Of a stretch of DNA of 64,000 nucleotides, positions 11,166 to 22,460 are shown in pieces; the stretch's first letter is position 1, and every line of letters begins with the position of its first letter. The notes beneath the pieces are model-generated. The model saw only the letters and a program-made list of their open reading frames with translations, was not told the DNA's origin and did not search any database. The translations under genes and the position numbers were made by a program. Location of the stretch: contig CANTUV010000072.1 in assembly GCA_947685225.1 (NCBI GenBank), forward strand, positions 9,238,001 through 9,302,000, in the 5' to 3' direction. The DNA comes from Garcia nutans. Taxonomy: Eukaryota > Streptophyta > Magnoliopsida > Malpighiales > Euphorbiaceae.

Positions 11166-12126
11166 TGTTGCGCTCAAATTAACTCTACCACAAAGCGTCA
11201 CTCGCAAGTATACGAGGTAGCTGTAGCAAAGGTGATCGCCCCAAGGTCGTTCTCTCAAGGAAGCTAAAGTGGTTAATTGCTTATCAGATTATTTTTAACA
11301 AATAATAAAGAGATTTATAAATTGCTAAATAATGAAGAAGATTGATTAAAGTTTAAAACAATAAAAGTAAATTGAGCTGTGTTTTGATTCACTTGATAGA
11401 ATGGTCTAGGGTTTGCACTTCTCTACTACTTATATGTATGAACGGTTATTCCTCTTAACTAATTCAATTTCAAAGATTAAATCTCAAACAACTCAACTAA
11501 TCGAGTCAAGGAAATAAGCTCTCGCAAACCTCTTTCAACTAATCTTGTTATAAGTGAAATAATCTTTTAATAGGTTATATTTCTAATTCACCTAAGTCCC
11601 TAATTGAATTGTTCAAGTATTAAACTTCATCTCTCGATCCATCATCTAATACCTAAAAACACATAATTGGGTGTCAATCAATTATATATTAACAATGTTT
11701 CATTCAATCAAGGCTAAAGAAATTATTAGCTAAGAGAATAACCAAATCATACAATCATAGCAGATCCATACAAACCCTAGACTAGATCAAATTAGTTCAT
11801 AATGATTTCAAGCATACTCATCTCATTAATATTCAAAGAAATCAACTTAGACATGCTAATGTTCATAAATACAATTTCAATGAAAATAAGAGATAAAGTT
11901 CAAGAACAAAACCAAATTACAAACTCCTTGAAGCTTCTGAAGAATCTCTTGTTCAAATCTTGCAAGAAGGATGTCTCAATGGCTAGAACAATCTAATCTA
12001 AGCTAGTTTTAATCCAAAGTGAAATCAAAATCAAGAAAACAAATGTTTAAAACCCTCAGTTCACTCTCTTGACGGCTCCAAATCTGTTCTAAATCGTCCA
12101 CCCCCCGAAACCCTAACTTTCTTTTT

Positions 12127-12136
12127 CCTTTTATAT
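12127..12136 (-). promoter_or_regulatory. TATA box in the 3' LTR of C
   Basis: ATATAAAAGG on the minus strand. The 5' LTR copy (18396-18405) differs by one base and reads GTATAAAAGG. Confidence 0.6.
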
Positions 12137-12175
12137 GAAACGCCAGCTTTAAAATTCGTTGCGCGTTTGTTTCAT

Positions 12176-12720
12176 GAGGGACACGGCCAAGTCAGAAGTG
12201 ACTTGGCCGTCTGAGTGCCTTTTGGAGGGACAGGGCCAGGTGACTTGGCCGTGTCCCTTGCCTGTGTCCACCACTGCTTGCCTCTCTTCTTTCTCTTCTT
12301 TGTTGAGTGACACAGCCAAGTCAGAAGTGACTTGGCCGTGTTGCACCATTTTGGAGGGACACGGCCAGGTGACTTGGCCGTGTCCCTTGCCTGTGTCTTC
12401 CACTGTGAGTTTTTAGTCTTCTTTGCCTTTGGAATTGGTGAGACATGGCCAAGTCAGAAGTGACTTGGCCGTGTTGGAGCATTTTTGGAAGGACATGGCC
12501 AAGTGACATGGCCATGTCTCTTGCATGTGTCGCCTACTGTGATGACTTGGCCGTGTTTGAGCATATTTGGAGGGACATGGCCATGTTTGAGGTGACTTGG
12601 CCGTGTTGCTTCATTTTGGAGAGACATGGCCAAGTGACATGGCCATGTCGCCTGCATGTGTCGCCTACTGTGATGACATGGCCATGTCGCTTGCATGTGT
12701 CGCCTACTGTGATGATTTCT
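12176..12720 (-). promoter_or_regulatory. Palindrome array in U3 of C (3' LTR copy)
   Basis: Alternating long foldbacks built on GGCCAAGT/ACTTGGCC. At 12183-12210 perfect 12-bp arms ACGGCCAAGTCA / TGACTTGGCCGT flank GAAG; similar units lie at about 12311-12341 and 12444-12474. Between them are near-perfect palindromes with almost no loop, at about 12225-12259 and 12356-12388. The array ends just upstream of the TATA box. Confidence 0.75.
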
Positions 12721-12988
12721 TCTTCTTCAGTCTTGGTTCCTTGGCTTTTTTTTAACCTAAAACAAAACTCAAACAAACTTTAAACAAAAAGTAAATAAAC
12801 AATAACCAACAAAACATAAACACCATACTAAAAACTAGATCAAAAACGACATAAACACTGAAATAAACTATAATTACAAAATTAACAAAAACACTAAATA
12901 AATCAATTTAAACTAATAAAATAACTAAATAAAACAATAATTATTATAATAAACAAGACACAAATCTATATCAAAAACTAACAAAACA

Positions 12989-14592
12989 ACTACCCCACAC
13001 TTACAACTTTGCTTGTCCTCAAGCAAATTCACATGGCATAAATTAAAAACTCACACAACCTTAACTATAATTCCAGTACATAGATGAAATACTTTAAGAG
13101 TCAGACATAAATAATTACAATTTCCTTCAATCAAGATTTTCTTAACTCATTCATTAATCCAGACATACAAATCTCATCTCTCATCTAAGTGTTTCACTCG
13201 ATTTCAAAGGTTAATCACTCAAACCACTCATGACTGCATGCTACCATAAACTTGCTTAATTATCCAATCTCCCTCACTGATTTTCTCAAGAAATAATCCG
13301 AAGGTCTTTCATTTGGATGTAATGGGGCTAAGGTAAAGGTGTGAGAAAAGACATTTAGGCTGGAGCATCAAGAAACGGAGTATCTAATTTAGACAATACT
13401 CTTGCTAAGAAACTCATAGCTCCCTCAAATAGCATACTCACAATCCATTAATACTTCACATACTTGCATACTTCAAGAAAAATAACGAGTCAACATTCCT
13501 CTAAAGCTAGAAAACATATGGATTTTGTGTGTATATATATATATATATCTTTTTTCTTTTTCTTTTTTTTTTCTATCATTCATTTTATATATATATATAC
13601 AAAATATAAACTTGCATGAAACATCTAGCTTAAAATGTAGAGGAAAAGAATAATCAACTCTTAATACAATGTGCAAAGTATGCATTTCAACCCCAAATAG
13701 CAATACCATTTTTTTTTCTTTTTTTTTTCTTACCCCACACTTTGAAATAAACCACCCTATTGACATATCATAAAAACTCCATTCCTTAATGCAGGTATGA
13801 TGATAATAAGAGAAAATTGAGCTGTGAATTATGTTGATCAAACAAGAAAAAGGTTAAAGGCTCAACTTGGCTCACTAAGGAATTCAATATTAAGGGAGGT
13901 CTTTTTAAGCTAAAGGGCTAACCTATTTTGCCTTCATCATTTTAAAACCTGAGATTAAATCATAATGTGAGTTCAATTAGTATGCAAAAGCAAACTCTAG
14001 AGATGCAAAATCATGAAGGTGCAAACTTAAGAAAAGAAAATCAATCATTTAATCTATATGGCTCAAAACTCACAAAGGTGGGTTTTCAAAGATTATATGT
14101 CATGAATCGCAGAATGTGAAAATTAACCCTGAAAGAATTCAAGTGCTAATCCCTATGCTGATTCTAAAGTCTCAACTACAATGCTAGAATCACAGAAAAG
14201 ATCAATAAATTTTCAACAATTATGCCATGCACAACAAATACAATAAACATAACATAACAAACAAAACAAAAATTAAAGAAAAGCCAAAGATTACCCCACA
14301 CTTTAGAATTTCCATTGTCCTCAATGGAAAACAAGAATAATAAAGAAAAAGAGTTTAAGGACAACCTATTTTCCATCGCACCCTGGTGAGGCAAAACTCT
14401 ATCTTTCAAACACAGATGTGCAAAAACAAAATGCAAGAGAGCTTTAGGGTTTCTATTTATTTAAACTAAACATAAAATCAAAATTGCAAAATATAAAATT
14501 ATAACTATGAAAAAGAAATTCAAACTAATGGGTTGCCTCCCATTTAGCGCTTCTTTAATGTCATAAAGCTAGACATCATGCAAGACAAGGAA
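12989..14592 (-). other. 3' non-coding region of element C
   Basis: About 1.6 kb between the end of the integrase remnant and the 3' LTR. It ends with the PPT-like AGTGTGGGGTAGT (about 12989-13001) against the LTR, preceded by TTGAGGACAAGCAAAG, a signature common in Athila-like elements. It includes TA-rich microsatellites near 13531-13550 and 13587-13600. No gene seen. Confidence 0.7.
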
Positions 14593-15444
14593 TCATGGAT
14601 CAAAAGTGCTGTCAATGATCCTCAATTCCTGAAATCCTTCTTTATATGGTTTAACTCTATGTCTATTTGCTTTAAAAGTCTTATTAGTTCTAGAGTTAAA
14701 CAATTCAATGGCACCAGAAGGACATACCTTAGTTACCTCAAAAGGACCACTCCATCTAGATTTGGGTTTACCTGGAAACAGACGGAGTCAAAAATTAAAA
14801 AGTAAAACTTTCATACCTGGACTCAATGTCTGTCTCACAATAACTCTGTCATGAATTTCTTTTGTGCGATCCTTGTAAATCCTCGAGCTCTCAAATGCTT
14901 TTGGGTTAGGGTACCCTTGGATCTCCCTCACTGATTTAGCCTCCTCTTCTAAATTCAGTGTCAGCTCCAATTTATCTGGGGAATCTGTCTGCAAGAAAGC
15001 ATCTGAAACAATTGCTTCAACACAATTAATTAAAGAACATTCCTCATATAAAGCAGTTGTAGGAATGGGAGAAATATTAAAAATAGAAAATTCCACAGTT
15101 TGTCCCAAAACAGTCATTGATAATTTTCCATTTTTAACATCTATCAAAGTGTTGGTAGTCGCCATAAAAGGCCTACCCAGCAGAATGGTGTGTGCAGATG
15201 GTGAAGAATTACCTACTTCCATGTCAAGAACAATGAAATCCACAGGTACTATCAAACCACCAACTTTAACTAACACATCTTCTATAACCCCTTTCGGGAA
15301 TCTAAAAGACCTATCAGCTAATTGCAACACCATTTTTGTTGGTTTAAGCTCCCCTAGTTCTAATTCTTTAAACACAGAGTAAGGCATTAAATTCACACTA
15401 GCACCTAGATCACACATGCCCTCAATTCCTTTCCCATTCCCCAC
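14593..15444 (-). pseudogene. pol: Protease joined to integrase C-terminus (Athila-like pol remnant)
   Basis: Retroviral-type aspartic protease followed without RT, RNase H or integrase catalytic core by the extreme C-terminus of integrase. The protease active site is visible as CDLGASVNLMPYSVF, with the later ILLGRPFM hydrophobic strand. The frame then passes through FESSRIYKDRTKEIHD, which in Athila-type elements belongs to the integrase C-terminal region, and on to PGKPKSRWSGPFEV and FKANRHRVKPY. One in-frame TGA at 14788-14790 interrupts the integrase part; the frame otherwise runs to a stop at 14593. A one-base frameshift near 15460-15475 separates it from gag. The internal junction looks like a clean deletion of about 2 kb or more. 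Confidence 0.85.
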
Positions 15445-15455
15445 AGAAATTTGAA

Positions 15456-17285
15456 TTATAAAGCTTCCAGGATCTTTAGTTTGGGAGGTAGTTTATGCTG
15501 CAGAACAGCACTAGCTACCTCGAAAACTATCACCTTTTCATTCATCTCATACCTCTTTTTCTTTGTGATTAGGTCCTTGAAAAATTTGGCATAAGCCGGC
15601 ATGTTCTTTATCGCCTCAAGTAATGGTAAGTTAATACCTACCTTAGACAGTATGTTGAAGATGTTAGAAAATTGCTTATCTGGTTTATCATCCTTCAACC
15701 TGCTGGGGAATGGTACAGGTGGCCGGTATGGATTGCTTGCTTTATGTAGATCTGCTATAGGGGACTTCTCCACTGATCTTTCTCCAGCACCTTTGTTCTT
15801 TGGTTCTCCTTCCTCCTTGTTCTCTTTGTTACCTGCATTCACAGAATCATTTTCAACATTATTATAAATTTCCTCACCACTTCTAAGAACAGTCACTGAT
15901 TGTGCCTGCTCAGTTTGACTTGGGAACTTCCCCTTTTGTTGAATCTTCATCTATTGTGCAAGTTGTCCAACTTGTGTCTCCACCTTCTTAAAAGATGCTT
16001 CTAGTGAATCTAGTCTCTTGTTGGTCACCTCTTGATTTTTAGCACTGACTTGGATAAAAGCTTGTAAACTTTCCTCCAAGCTCTCTATCCTAGACTTCCC
16101 TTGATTTGAGGATTGACCCTGCTCTTGGTTCTGACTTTGGAGCAAATGGAAAGGCTGCTGAGAATTATTCCTTGCCCAAGAAAAATTTGGGTGATTCCTC
16201 CAACCAGGGTTGTAAGTGTTAGAGTAAGGATCATTTCTGGCCCTAGGTTGGAATCCTCCCATAACATTGACCTGCTCATCTTCATTCCAATAGGACTCAT
16301 ATTCAGAGGGGCAAATATTTGCTCCATGCCCTAAGTTTCCACAAAATCCACAAATTTCTTGAGTGGATGAAGAAATATTGTTCTTCATCTTCAGCATCTG
16401 CACTTTCTTTGTCAACTCAGCTATCTGACTGACCATCTCACTATTGGCTTCTAGCTGATTCACCCCTTTACTTCTTCCCCTGACACTGTTCTATTGAGAA
16501 TTAGCTCCCAACATCTCAAAGATATCATAGGTTTCAGCTGCTGTCTTTTCTCCCATGGCTCCCCCAGTTGCATTATCAACAGTGTTCTGCAATTGCTGGG
16601 TTAGACCATCATAGAAAAACTGGTTCAGAAGTTGAAGTGGATAGTGATGATGTGGACACTGGATCAATAACATTTTAAATTTGTCCCAAGCCTCATGAAA
16701 TGGTTCTCCTTTAAATTGAGAGAATGTAGCAATCTTCCCTCTCAACTCAGCTGTCTTTTGATGTGAGTAGAACTTGCTCATGAACTTGTTATAAACTTGC
16801 TTCCAAGTTGTCAGTGAATTTTCAGGCAACATCATGAGCCAGCTCTTTGCCCTATCCTTCAAAGTATAAGGGAAACATCTCATCCTCAACTGATCTTCTA
16901 TTAGTCCTCCCAAAGGAAAAGTGTTGAGGGTGGAGTAGAAATCCCGAATAAAATTCAAAGGATCTTCATTTGGAACTCCATAGAATGATGGTAGCATGTT
17001 GTAGTGAATGTTCTTCAACTCATAGTTCCTTGCTGCATCTGTCAGTCTTATGCAAGAAGTGGAAGTCCCAATGACAGGTCTAGCAAAATCTCTCATGGTT
17101 CTTTGCCTTTCTTCAGCCATCTTTACAGATTTTTCAGATTCTGACTCAAAATCCGAAATGTCTTCCTCTGAAGTATCAAATCCGGTGTAGAGCTCAAACT
17201 CCTCTCTGCTCCTTTTTACTCTCTGAATTTCTGGAATGAATGGGTGCAATTCTCCTTCGAGTGATCTCCTGCCTTGCATAAACAA
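15456..17285 (-). pseudogene. gag: gag of element C (Athila-like), two TAG stops
   Basis: Capsid/nucleocapsid polyprotein of the Athila type. From ATG 17285 one frame runs to 15456 with TAG stops at 16491-16493 and 15951-15953. Landmarks in order: acidic N-terminus, YELKNIHYNMLPSFYGVPNE, the capsid core RMRCFPYTLKDRAKSWLMML and CPHHHYPLQLLNQFFYDGL, TGGAMGEKTAAETYDIFEML, a CCHC zinc knuckle CGFCGNLGHGANIC, then YNPGWRNHPNFSW, which is characteristic of Athila relatives. The ATG at 17285 is the first in frame after the PBS. A one-base loss near 15460-15475 breaks the passage into protease. Despite these lesions the LTRs are almost identical, so the lesions were either present in the source copy or are very recent. 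Confidence 0.88.
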
Positions 17286-17410
17286 AAATTTCTAGAAAAA
17301 GAAATATCAAAAGCAAAAGACAAATAAAATAAAATGAAAAACAATGAAAATAATCTGAAATGTGATTTTTTTTTATTTTTTTTTAAAATAAACAATTACG
17401 CCAATTAGCT
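17286..17410 (-). other. Short leader of element C
   Basis: About 125 bp, A-rich on the minus strand with a poly-T/A run at 17366-17385. No gene. Confidence 0.6.
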
Positions 17411-17428
17411 TCCCCCGCAGCGGCGCCA
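17411..17428 (-). other. Primer binding site of element C
   Basis: On the minus strand TGGCGCCGCTGCGGGGGA, six bases inside the 5' LTR. This resembles the tRNA-Asp-type PBS commonly seen in Athila-like elements, with changes. Confidence 0.85.
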
Positions 17429-18395
17429 AAAACTTGTTGCGCTCAAATTAACTCTACCACAAAGCGTCACTCGCAAGTATACGAGGTAGCTGTAGCAAAG
17501 GTGATCGCCCCAAGGTCGTTCTCTCAAGGAAGCTAAAGTGGTTAATTGCTTATCAGATTATGTTTAACAAATAATAAAGAGATTTATAAATTGCTAAATA
17601 ATGAAGAAGATTGATTAAAGTTTAAAACAATAAAAGTAAATTGAGCTGTGTTTTGATTCACTTGATAGAATGGTCTAGGGTTTGCACTTCTCTACTACTT
17701 ATATGTATGAACGGTTATTCCTCTTAACTAATTCAATTTCAAAGATTAAATCTCAAACAACTCAACTAATCGAGTCAAGGAAATAAGCTCTCGCAAACCT
17801 CTTTCAACTAATCTTGTTATAAGTGAAATAATCTTTTAATAGGTTATATTTCTAATTCACCTAAGTCCCTAATTGAATTGTTCAAGTATTAAACTTCATC
17901 TCTCGATCCATCATCTAATACCTAAAAACACATAATTGGGTGTCAATCAATTATATATTAACAATGTTTCATTCAATCAAGGCTAAAGAAATTATTAGCT
18001 AAGAGAATAACCAAATCATACAATCATAGCAGATCCATACAAACCCTAGACTAGATCAAATTAGTTCATAATGATTTCAAGCATACTCATCTCATTAATA
18101 TTCAAAGAAATCAACTTAGACATGCTAATGTTCATAAATACAATTTCAATGAAAATAAGAGATAAAGTTCAAGAACAAAACCAAATTACAAACTCCTTGA
18201 AGCTTCTGAAGAATCTCTTGTTCAAATCTTGCAAGAAGGATGTCTCAATGGCTAGAACAATCTAATCTAAGCTAGTTTTAATCCAAAGTGAAATCAAAAT
18301 CAAGAAAACAAATGTTTAAAACCCTCAGTTCACTCTCTTGACGGCTCCAAATCTGTTCTAAATCGTCCACCCCCCGAAACCCTAACTTTCTTTTT

Positions 18396-18405
18396 CCTTT
18401 TATAC
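18396..18405 (-). promoter_or_regulatory. TATA box in the 5' LTR of C
   Basis: GTATAAAAGG on the minus strand. This copy would drive transcription of the element. Confidence 0.6.
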
Positions 18406-18444
18406 GAAACGTCAGCTTTAAAATTCATTGCGCGTTTGTTTCAT

Positions 18445-18989
18445 GAGGGACACGGCCAAGTCAGAAGTGACTTGGCCGTCTGAGTGCCTTTTGGAGGGAC
18501 AGGGCCAGGTGACTTGGCCGTGTCCCTTGCCTGTGTCCACCACTGCTTGCCTCTCTTCTTTCTCTTCTTTGTTGAGTGACACAGCCAAGTCAGAAGTGAC
18601 TTGGCCGTGTTGCACCATTTTGGAGGGACACGGCCAAGTGACTTGGCCGTGTCCCTTGCCTGTGTCTTCCACTGTGAGTTTTTAGTCTTCTTTGCCTTTG
18701 GAATTGGTGAGACACGGCCAAGTCAGAAGTGACTTGGCCGTGTTGGAGCATTTTTGGAAGGACATGGCCAAGTGACATGGCCATGTCTCTTGCATGTGTC
18801 GCCTACTGTGATGACTTGGCCGTGTTTGAGCATATTTGGAGGGACATGGCCATGTTTGAGGTGACTTGGCCGTGTTGCTTCATTTTGGAGAGACATGGCC
18901 AAGTGACATGGCCATGTCGCCTGCATGTGTCGCCTACTGTGATGACATGGCCATGTCGCTTGCATGTGTCGCCTACTGTGATGATTTCT
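18445..18989 (-). promoter_or_regulatory. Palindrome array in U3 of C (5' LTR copy)
   Basis: Second copy of the array at 12176-12720. One of the few LTR differences falls in the centre of a palindrome: this copy has the pairing base at about 18636, the 3' copy does not. Confidence 0.75.
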
Positions 18990-19257
18990 TCTTCTTCAGT
19001 CTTGGTTCCTTGGCTTTTTTTTAACCTAAAACAAAACTCAAACAAACTTTAAACAAAAAGTAAATAAACAATAACCAACAAAACATAAACACCATACTAA
19101 AAACTAGATCAAAAACGACATAAACACTGAAATAAACTATAATTACAAAATTAACAAAAACACTAAATAAGTCGATTTAAACTAATAAAATACCTAAATA
19201 AAACAATAATTATTATAATAAACAAGACACAAATCTATAACAAAAACTAACAAAACA

Positions 19258-19262
19258 GTGAG
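19258..19262. repeat. Target-site duplication of C, right copy
   Basis: gtgag, identical to 11161-11165. Confidence 0.9.
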
Positions 19263-20843
19263 TCTCAAAATGTTTTGTACATGCATAAACTCAAAATTTG
19301 AAAAGGAGAAACTTTGCCCCCTATGTAGGCTCAAACCCATGATTTTTCTATGCATGCTCTAATTGATGTTTGTCTTGTCTAGCTCTTCACACAAACACGT
19401 ATTTCGTCTTTTGCAAAATGACTAGAGCTTCCTCGAGTAATAGGCTTTCCATGCCCCTTAATTCAATATCTTCTTTTGATTCTTTACTTCACTAGGTGTT
19501 TGCTGTTCACTTTGACAAAGAATAGACAATACAAGACAAGAAAGTGCAATGTGATATGCTCATGTATGCATGATATGCATGAATAATACTTACAATGGTT
19601 CCATCGACTCACAGACCAAGATGATCAACTAAAGTGTTCTCATTGACTCCTTTTAGATGCCTATTCAGATCTTGCACTGGAATGGCAGAAGGCTTCACTT
19701 TTATGGCTTTTATCTTTAAGATATTGAAAACATGAATAACAGAGACCCCAAGTGGTAGAAATACATCCATTTTAAATTATGATTCAGTATGTCAATTAGT
19801 AGCTTCTTCATGACCTTGCCAATAATCATTTCCTTTGCCCAATGTGTTCTTTAGAGGTTCAACGATTCGACATACTTCACTTAACTTGATGGCTTTGTAA
19901 TTTTTTTTTTGAATTTTCAATTTTGAATTTTGATTTTGAAATCAAATGTTGGCTTTGCTAAATTAATGTCAATTTATCTCAGGACTTAATTTTTCAAATT
20001 AACATATCTATAACATGACAATCCTAGTTACTGTACTAAATTTGGGAATCATTTCTATTTAAGCAAGAATTGTTGCACTTTAGATAGGCACATAAACATT
20101 ACTTGGCCAAAGGTCTCATTTTTAAATATTGTCTATTTCATATGCACACTTATTCATACTATCTCCACTAATAGACTCTACCTACCAAGAGAGATCAATA
20201 TGTCTTTGATAGGCTTGAAATGGGGTCTATAAGGGACATGGGTTAAATGAAGGTCATTTGTAAGTTGGAGCCGATATGACACAATGGACAAACCCTCACA
20301 CTAAAAATTTCTTGTTTGAACTTTAGGCAGCTGGAAGCAATCTTGTTAGACTTCAAATTCCTTCTATCTTCTTGGCATTAATCTGGATCTTGATTAGGAC
20401 AGTCTTTGCCCTTGCAAAAAGTTTGGTACCCATGTTCATTTCTTTTCTTCTTCTCCCTTTTCTTTCTTTTTATTTTTCTTACTCTTCCCTTTCATTGAGC
20501 ATTTTATCATTTTGTCCTTCTTCCTTGTAGGACTGTCAAGTACAAAACTTTCAAGAACTGATGGTCTTTCTTCTTTTTCTATGATTTTGATCGAATCTTT
20601 GGTCGGGTTGAACCTATTCAAGTCAAACTGTCCTTATAAACCAAATAGAAGCTCGTTGCTATCTTAGGTAAAAGAAAACTCAGTTGGATTTCTGAATCAT
20701 TTTGGGTTTTCTTTTCTTTTTTTTTTCTTATCTTTTTTCTTATCTTTTCTTCTTCTTCTTTTCTTTTCTTTTTCTTCCTTCTTTTTTTTTTCTTTTTGGT
20801 TTTAGCTCTAAAAGAGTTTTCTTATTTGCACCAACTTGGGTTT
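19263..20843 (-). other. 3' non-coding region of element B, right of element C
   Basis: Continues the B sequence interrupted at 11160. Purine-rich on the element strand at about 20435-20520 and 20705-20800. Block order is the same as 590-2172 in A. No gene. Confidence 0.65.
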
Positions 20844-21062
20844 TCAATAATGGATGAGTGGAGTGACAGAAATCTTTTTTAACAGGGATAAATCATTTGT
20901 TACTCTGATGTCATCTTGATAGATTGGGGATATTAGGAGAACTTCAACTACCCTTATGGACTTGATAACATCAACTATCCTTACAGTTTTTGCTATGCAT
21001 TCCATTCTTTGATCTTCTTCCTTCTTCAACTTAGTGATCATAAGACTTGTCAAAAGTATCAC
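20844..21062 (-). pseudogene. 27-bp-repeat reading frame of element B
   Basis: Only about two copies of the 27-bp unit remain (VRIVDVIKS, IRVVEV), followed by the conserved tail SPIYQDDIRVTNDLSLLKK. Homologous to 2173-2430, 31826-32074 and 48944-49141. Function unknown. Confidence 0.4.
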
Positions 21063-21599
21063 AACAGCTCAGGGTAGGTTGTTGGAGTTTGTAAGCCAAT
21101 GAAAAGAAAGCTAAAATTTTATGAAGGCACAAAGGGACAACTAGGGATTGATATTTAATTGGGTAGATACTAGTTGTTGGCTAACCAAACAATGCCTAGA
21201 TCATTTCTCTCTTAAATAAGTAGAGTTCAATTTTTCCTTGAAAGTTTGTCTAAACATGTTCTAAGACTGACTAGGACCTAGAAAAAGGTAATTATGCAGG
21301 ATCCCTCTCTAAGTAAGCATACACAAATCAATGCTATAGAGCAATTCCCTCACCTAGTAAAGTCATTCGAATCATGATGCCAAGATACATTATTTTATGA
21401 ATATCAACCTAGATTCGTCATTGGTTGAGCACCAAAATGAATAAAGACCAACAAAAATTTTAATGAAAATAATTTATTCAAATAACTTTAAATTTGAAAA
21501 AACATAATTGTTCCAATTAAATATTAAAGAAAGCAAAATAAATAGAGCAACACTCAAAGCTAAGGGAAGTTCATTGAGTTGGAGTAAAAAATATTTCAT
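21063..21599 (-). other. Spacer after gag in element B
   Basis: Homologous to 2431-3024. No gene. Confidence 0.55.
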
Positions 21600-22460
21600 T
21601 TATTTAGACATATTAGGGTCAAGGATTTTTCCATAATCAAGGATCATTACTTCATCATCCACAGTTAGTCCAAGCTTGCTTAGTATCACATTATCTTTAA
21701 CAGCTTCTCTATCCATATCATCAGAGGATGACAAGATAAAACTCTTCATGAAGGTTGTAAGTGGTGGTGCCCTTTCAAATTTAGGTAGAGGATTATTCTT
21801 AGTGTTGGGCTTATCAGGCTCAGGTAGCTTACCATTATCGATTAGATCTTGGATCTCATGCTTCAATCGGGTACATCTATTGGTCTCATGTCCTTGAGTC
21901 TAATGAAATTGACAAAAAGCCTTAGTATTAAATTTTTGGGGTAAAAGATTTGGCAAAGGTCGAGGAGTCAAGCGTTGTAACAATCCCTTCTTTTGTAGCT
22001 TATTGAGAACCCAAGATAGCGGCTTCCCTAATTCTGAAAACTGCCTCATTCTTCCTTGGCCAGTGGCATTAACATCACTACCTTTTGTGTATTTTGATTG
22101 CTAGGCTGATAATTTCATTTTATAGAAAAATGGTTCTTCTCTTTGTCCCTTTGACTTTTCCCACTAGGGTGATAGCCGCCCTTATTGCTCTACTTAGATA
22201 GCACATGGTTCGGTTAGTCTTGTAGAATATGGTTTGATCTCTCATTTTTCATTTGATCTCTATTAGTGAACATGTTCCCTGTTTATGCTGCCTTCCCCTT
22301 CCTTCTTATGTCAATGGGAGATGCCTCATTAGCATTGATGATGATCTCCAGAATTTGAATCAATTGGGTCCTCATAATTTCAACCAATTGATCTTGTAGC
22401 TCGGCCATCCTAGCTTTAACAACTTCATCGACTATGGCCCTTAGCTGGTTTGCATCAATC
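21600..22460 (-). pseudogene. gag: gag remnant of element B lacking the capsid core
   Basis: The N-terminal part reads DANQLRAIVDEVVKARMAEL and continues to ASPIDIRRKGKAA; the start codon position has become ATT, so initiation is lost. The sequence then jumps to the region just before the Cys/His cluster (similar to A around 3500) and on to the C-terminus with HEIQDLIDNGKLPEPDKPNT and a tail ending KILDPNMSK. The middle domain present in A and K (about 220 residues) is missing, and several stops and frame changes follow. D has the same N-terminus and the same gap, so the deletion predates the separation of B and D. Confidence 0.75.

Larger units (their letters stand above)
11166..12988 (-). 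repeat. 3' LTR of element C (1823 bp)
   Basis: On the minus strand it starts TGTTTTGTTAG and ends GCGCAACA. U3 carries a row of long palindromes (about 12176-12720), followed by a TATATAAAAGG-type TATA box at 12127-12136 and about 900 bp of transcribed LTR. The reading frames here rich in GQVTWPCP come from the palindromes and are not genes. Confidence 0.93.
11166..19257 (-). mobile_element. Element C: young, internally deleted Athila-like retrotransposon
   Basis: A complete insertion of 8092 bp on the minus strand: 5' LTR 19257-17435, PBS, gag, protease, a direct junction to the integrase C-terminus, 3' non-coding region, PPT and 3' LTR 12988-11166, flanked by gtgag on both sides. RT, RNase H and the integrase core are absent. 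By eye I count about 10 substitutions and no indels between the 1823-bp LTRs (about 0.55%), so it inserted recently in evolutionary terms. It cannot have made its own enzymes in this form and was presumably copied in trans. Confidence 0.92.
17435..19257 (-). repeat. 5' LTR of element C (1823 bp)
   Basis: Same length as the 3' LTR, with roughly ten single-base differences spread along it. The palindrome array lies at about 18445-18989 and the TATA box at 18396-18405. It includes the best palindrome of the window: 18625-18655, perfect 15-bp arms GGGACACGGCCAAGT / ACTTGGCCGTGTCCC around one G. Confidence 0.93.

Noticed and set aside
12149..12783. Several overlapping frames on both strands rich in GQVTWPCP
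   Set aside because: Produced by the palindrome array in the C LTR; the same frames recur in the other LTR copy and on both strands.
14176..14436. Hydrophobic 86-codon frame, possible membrane protein
   Set aside because: Sits in the 3' non-coding region of C; AT-rich sequence gives hydrophobic translations; no domain or promoter.
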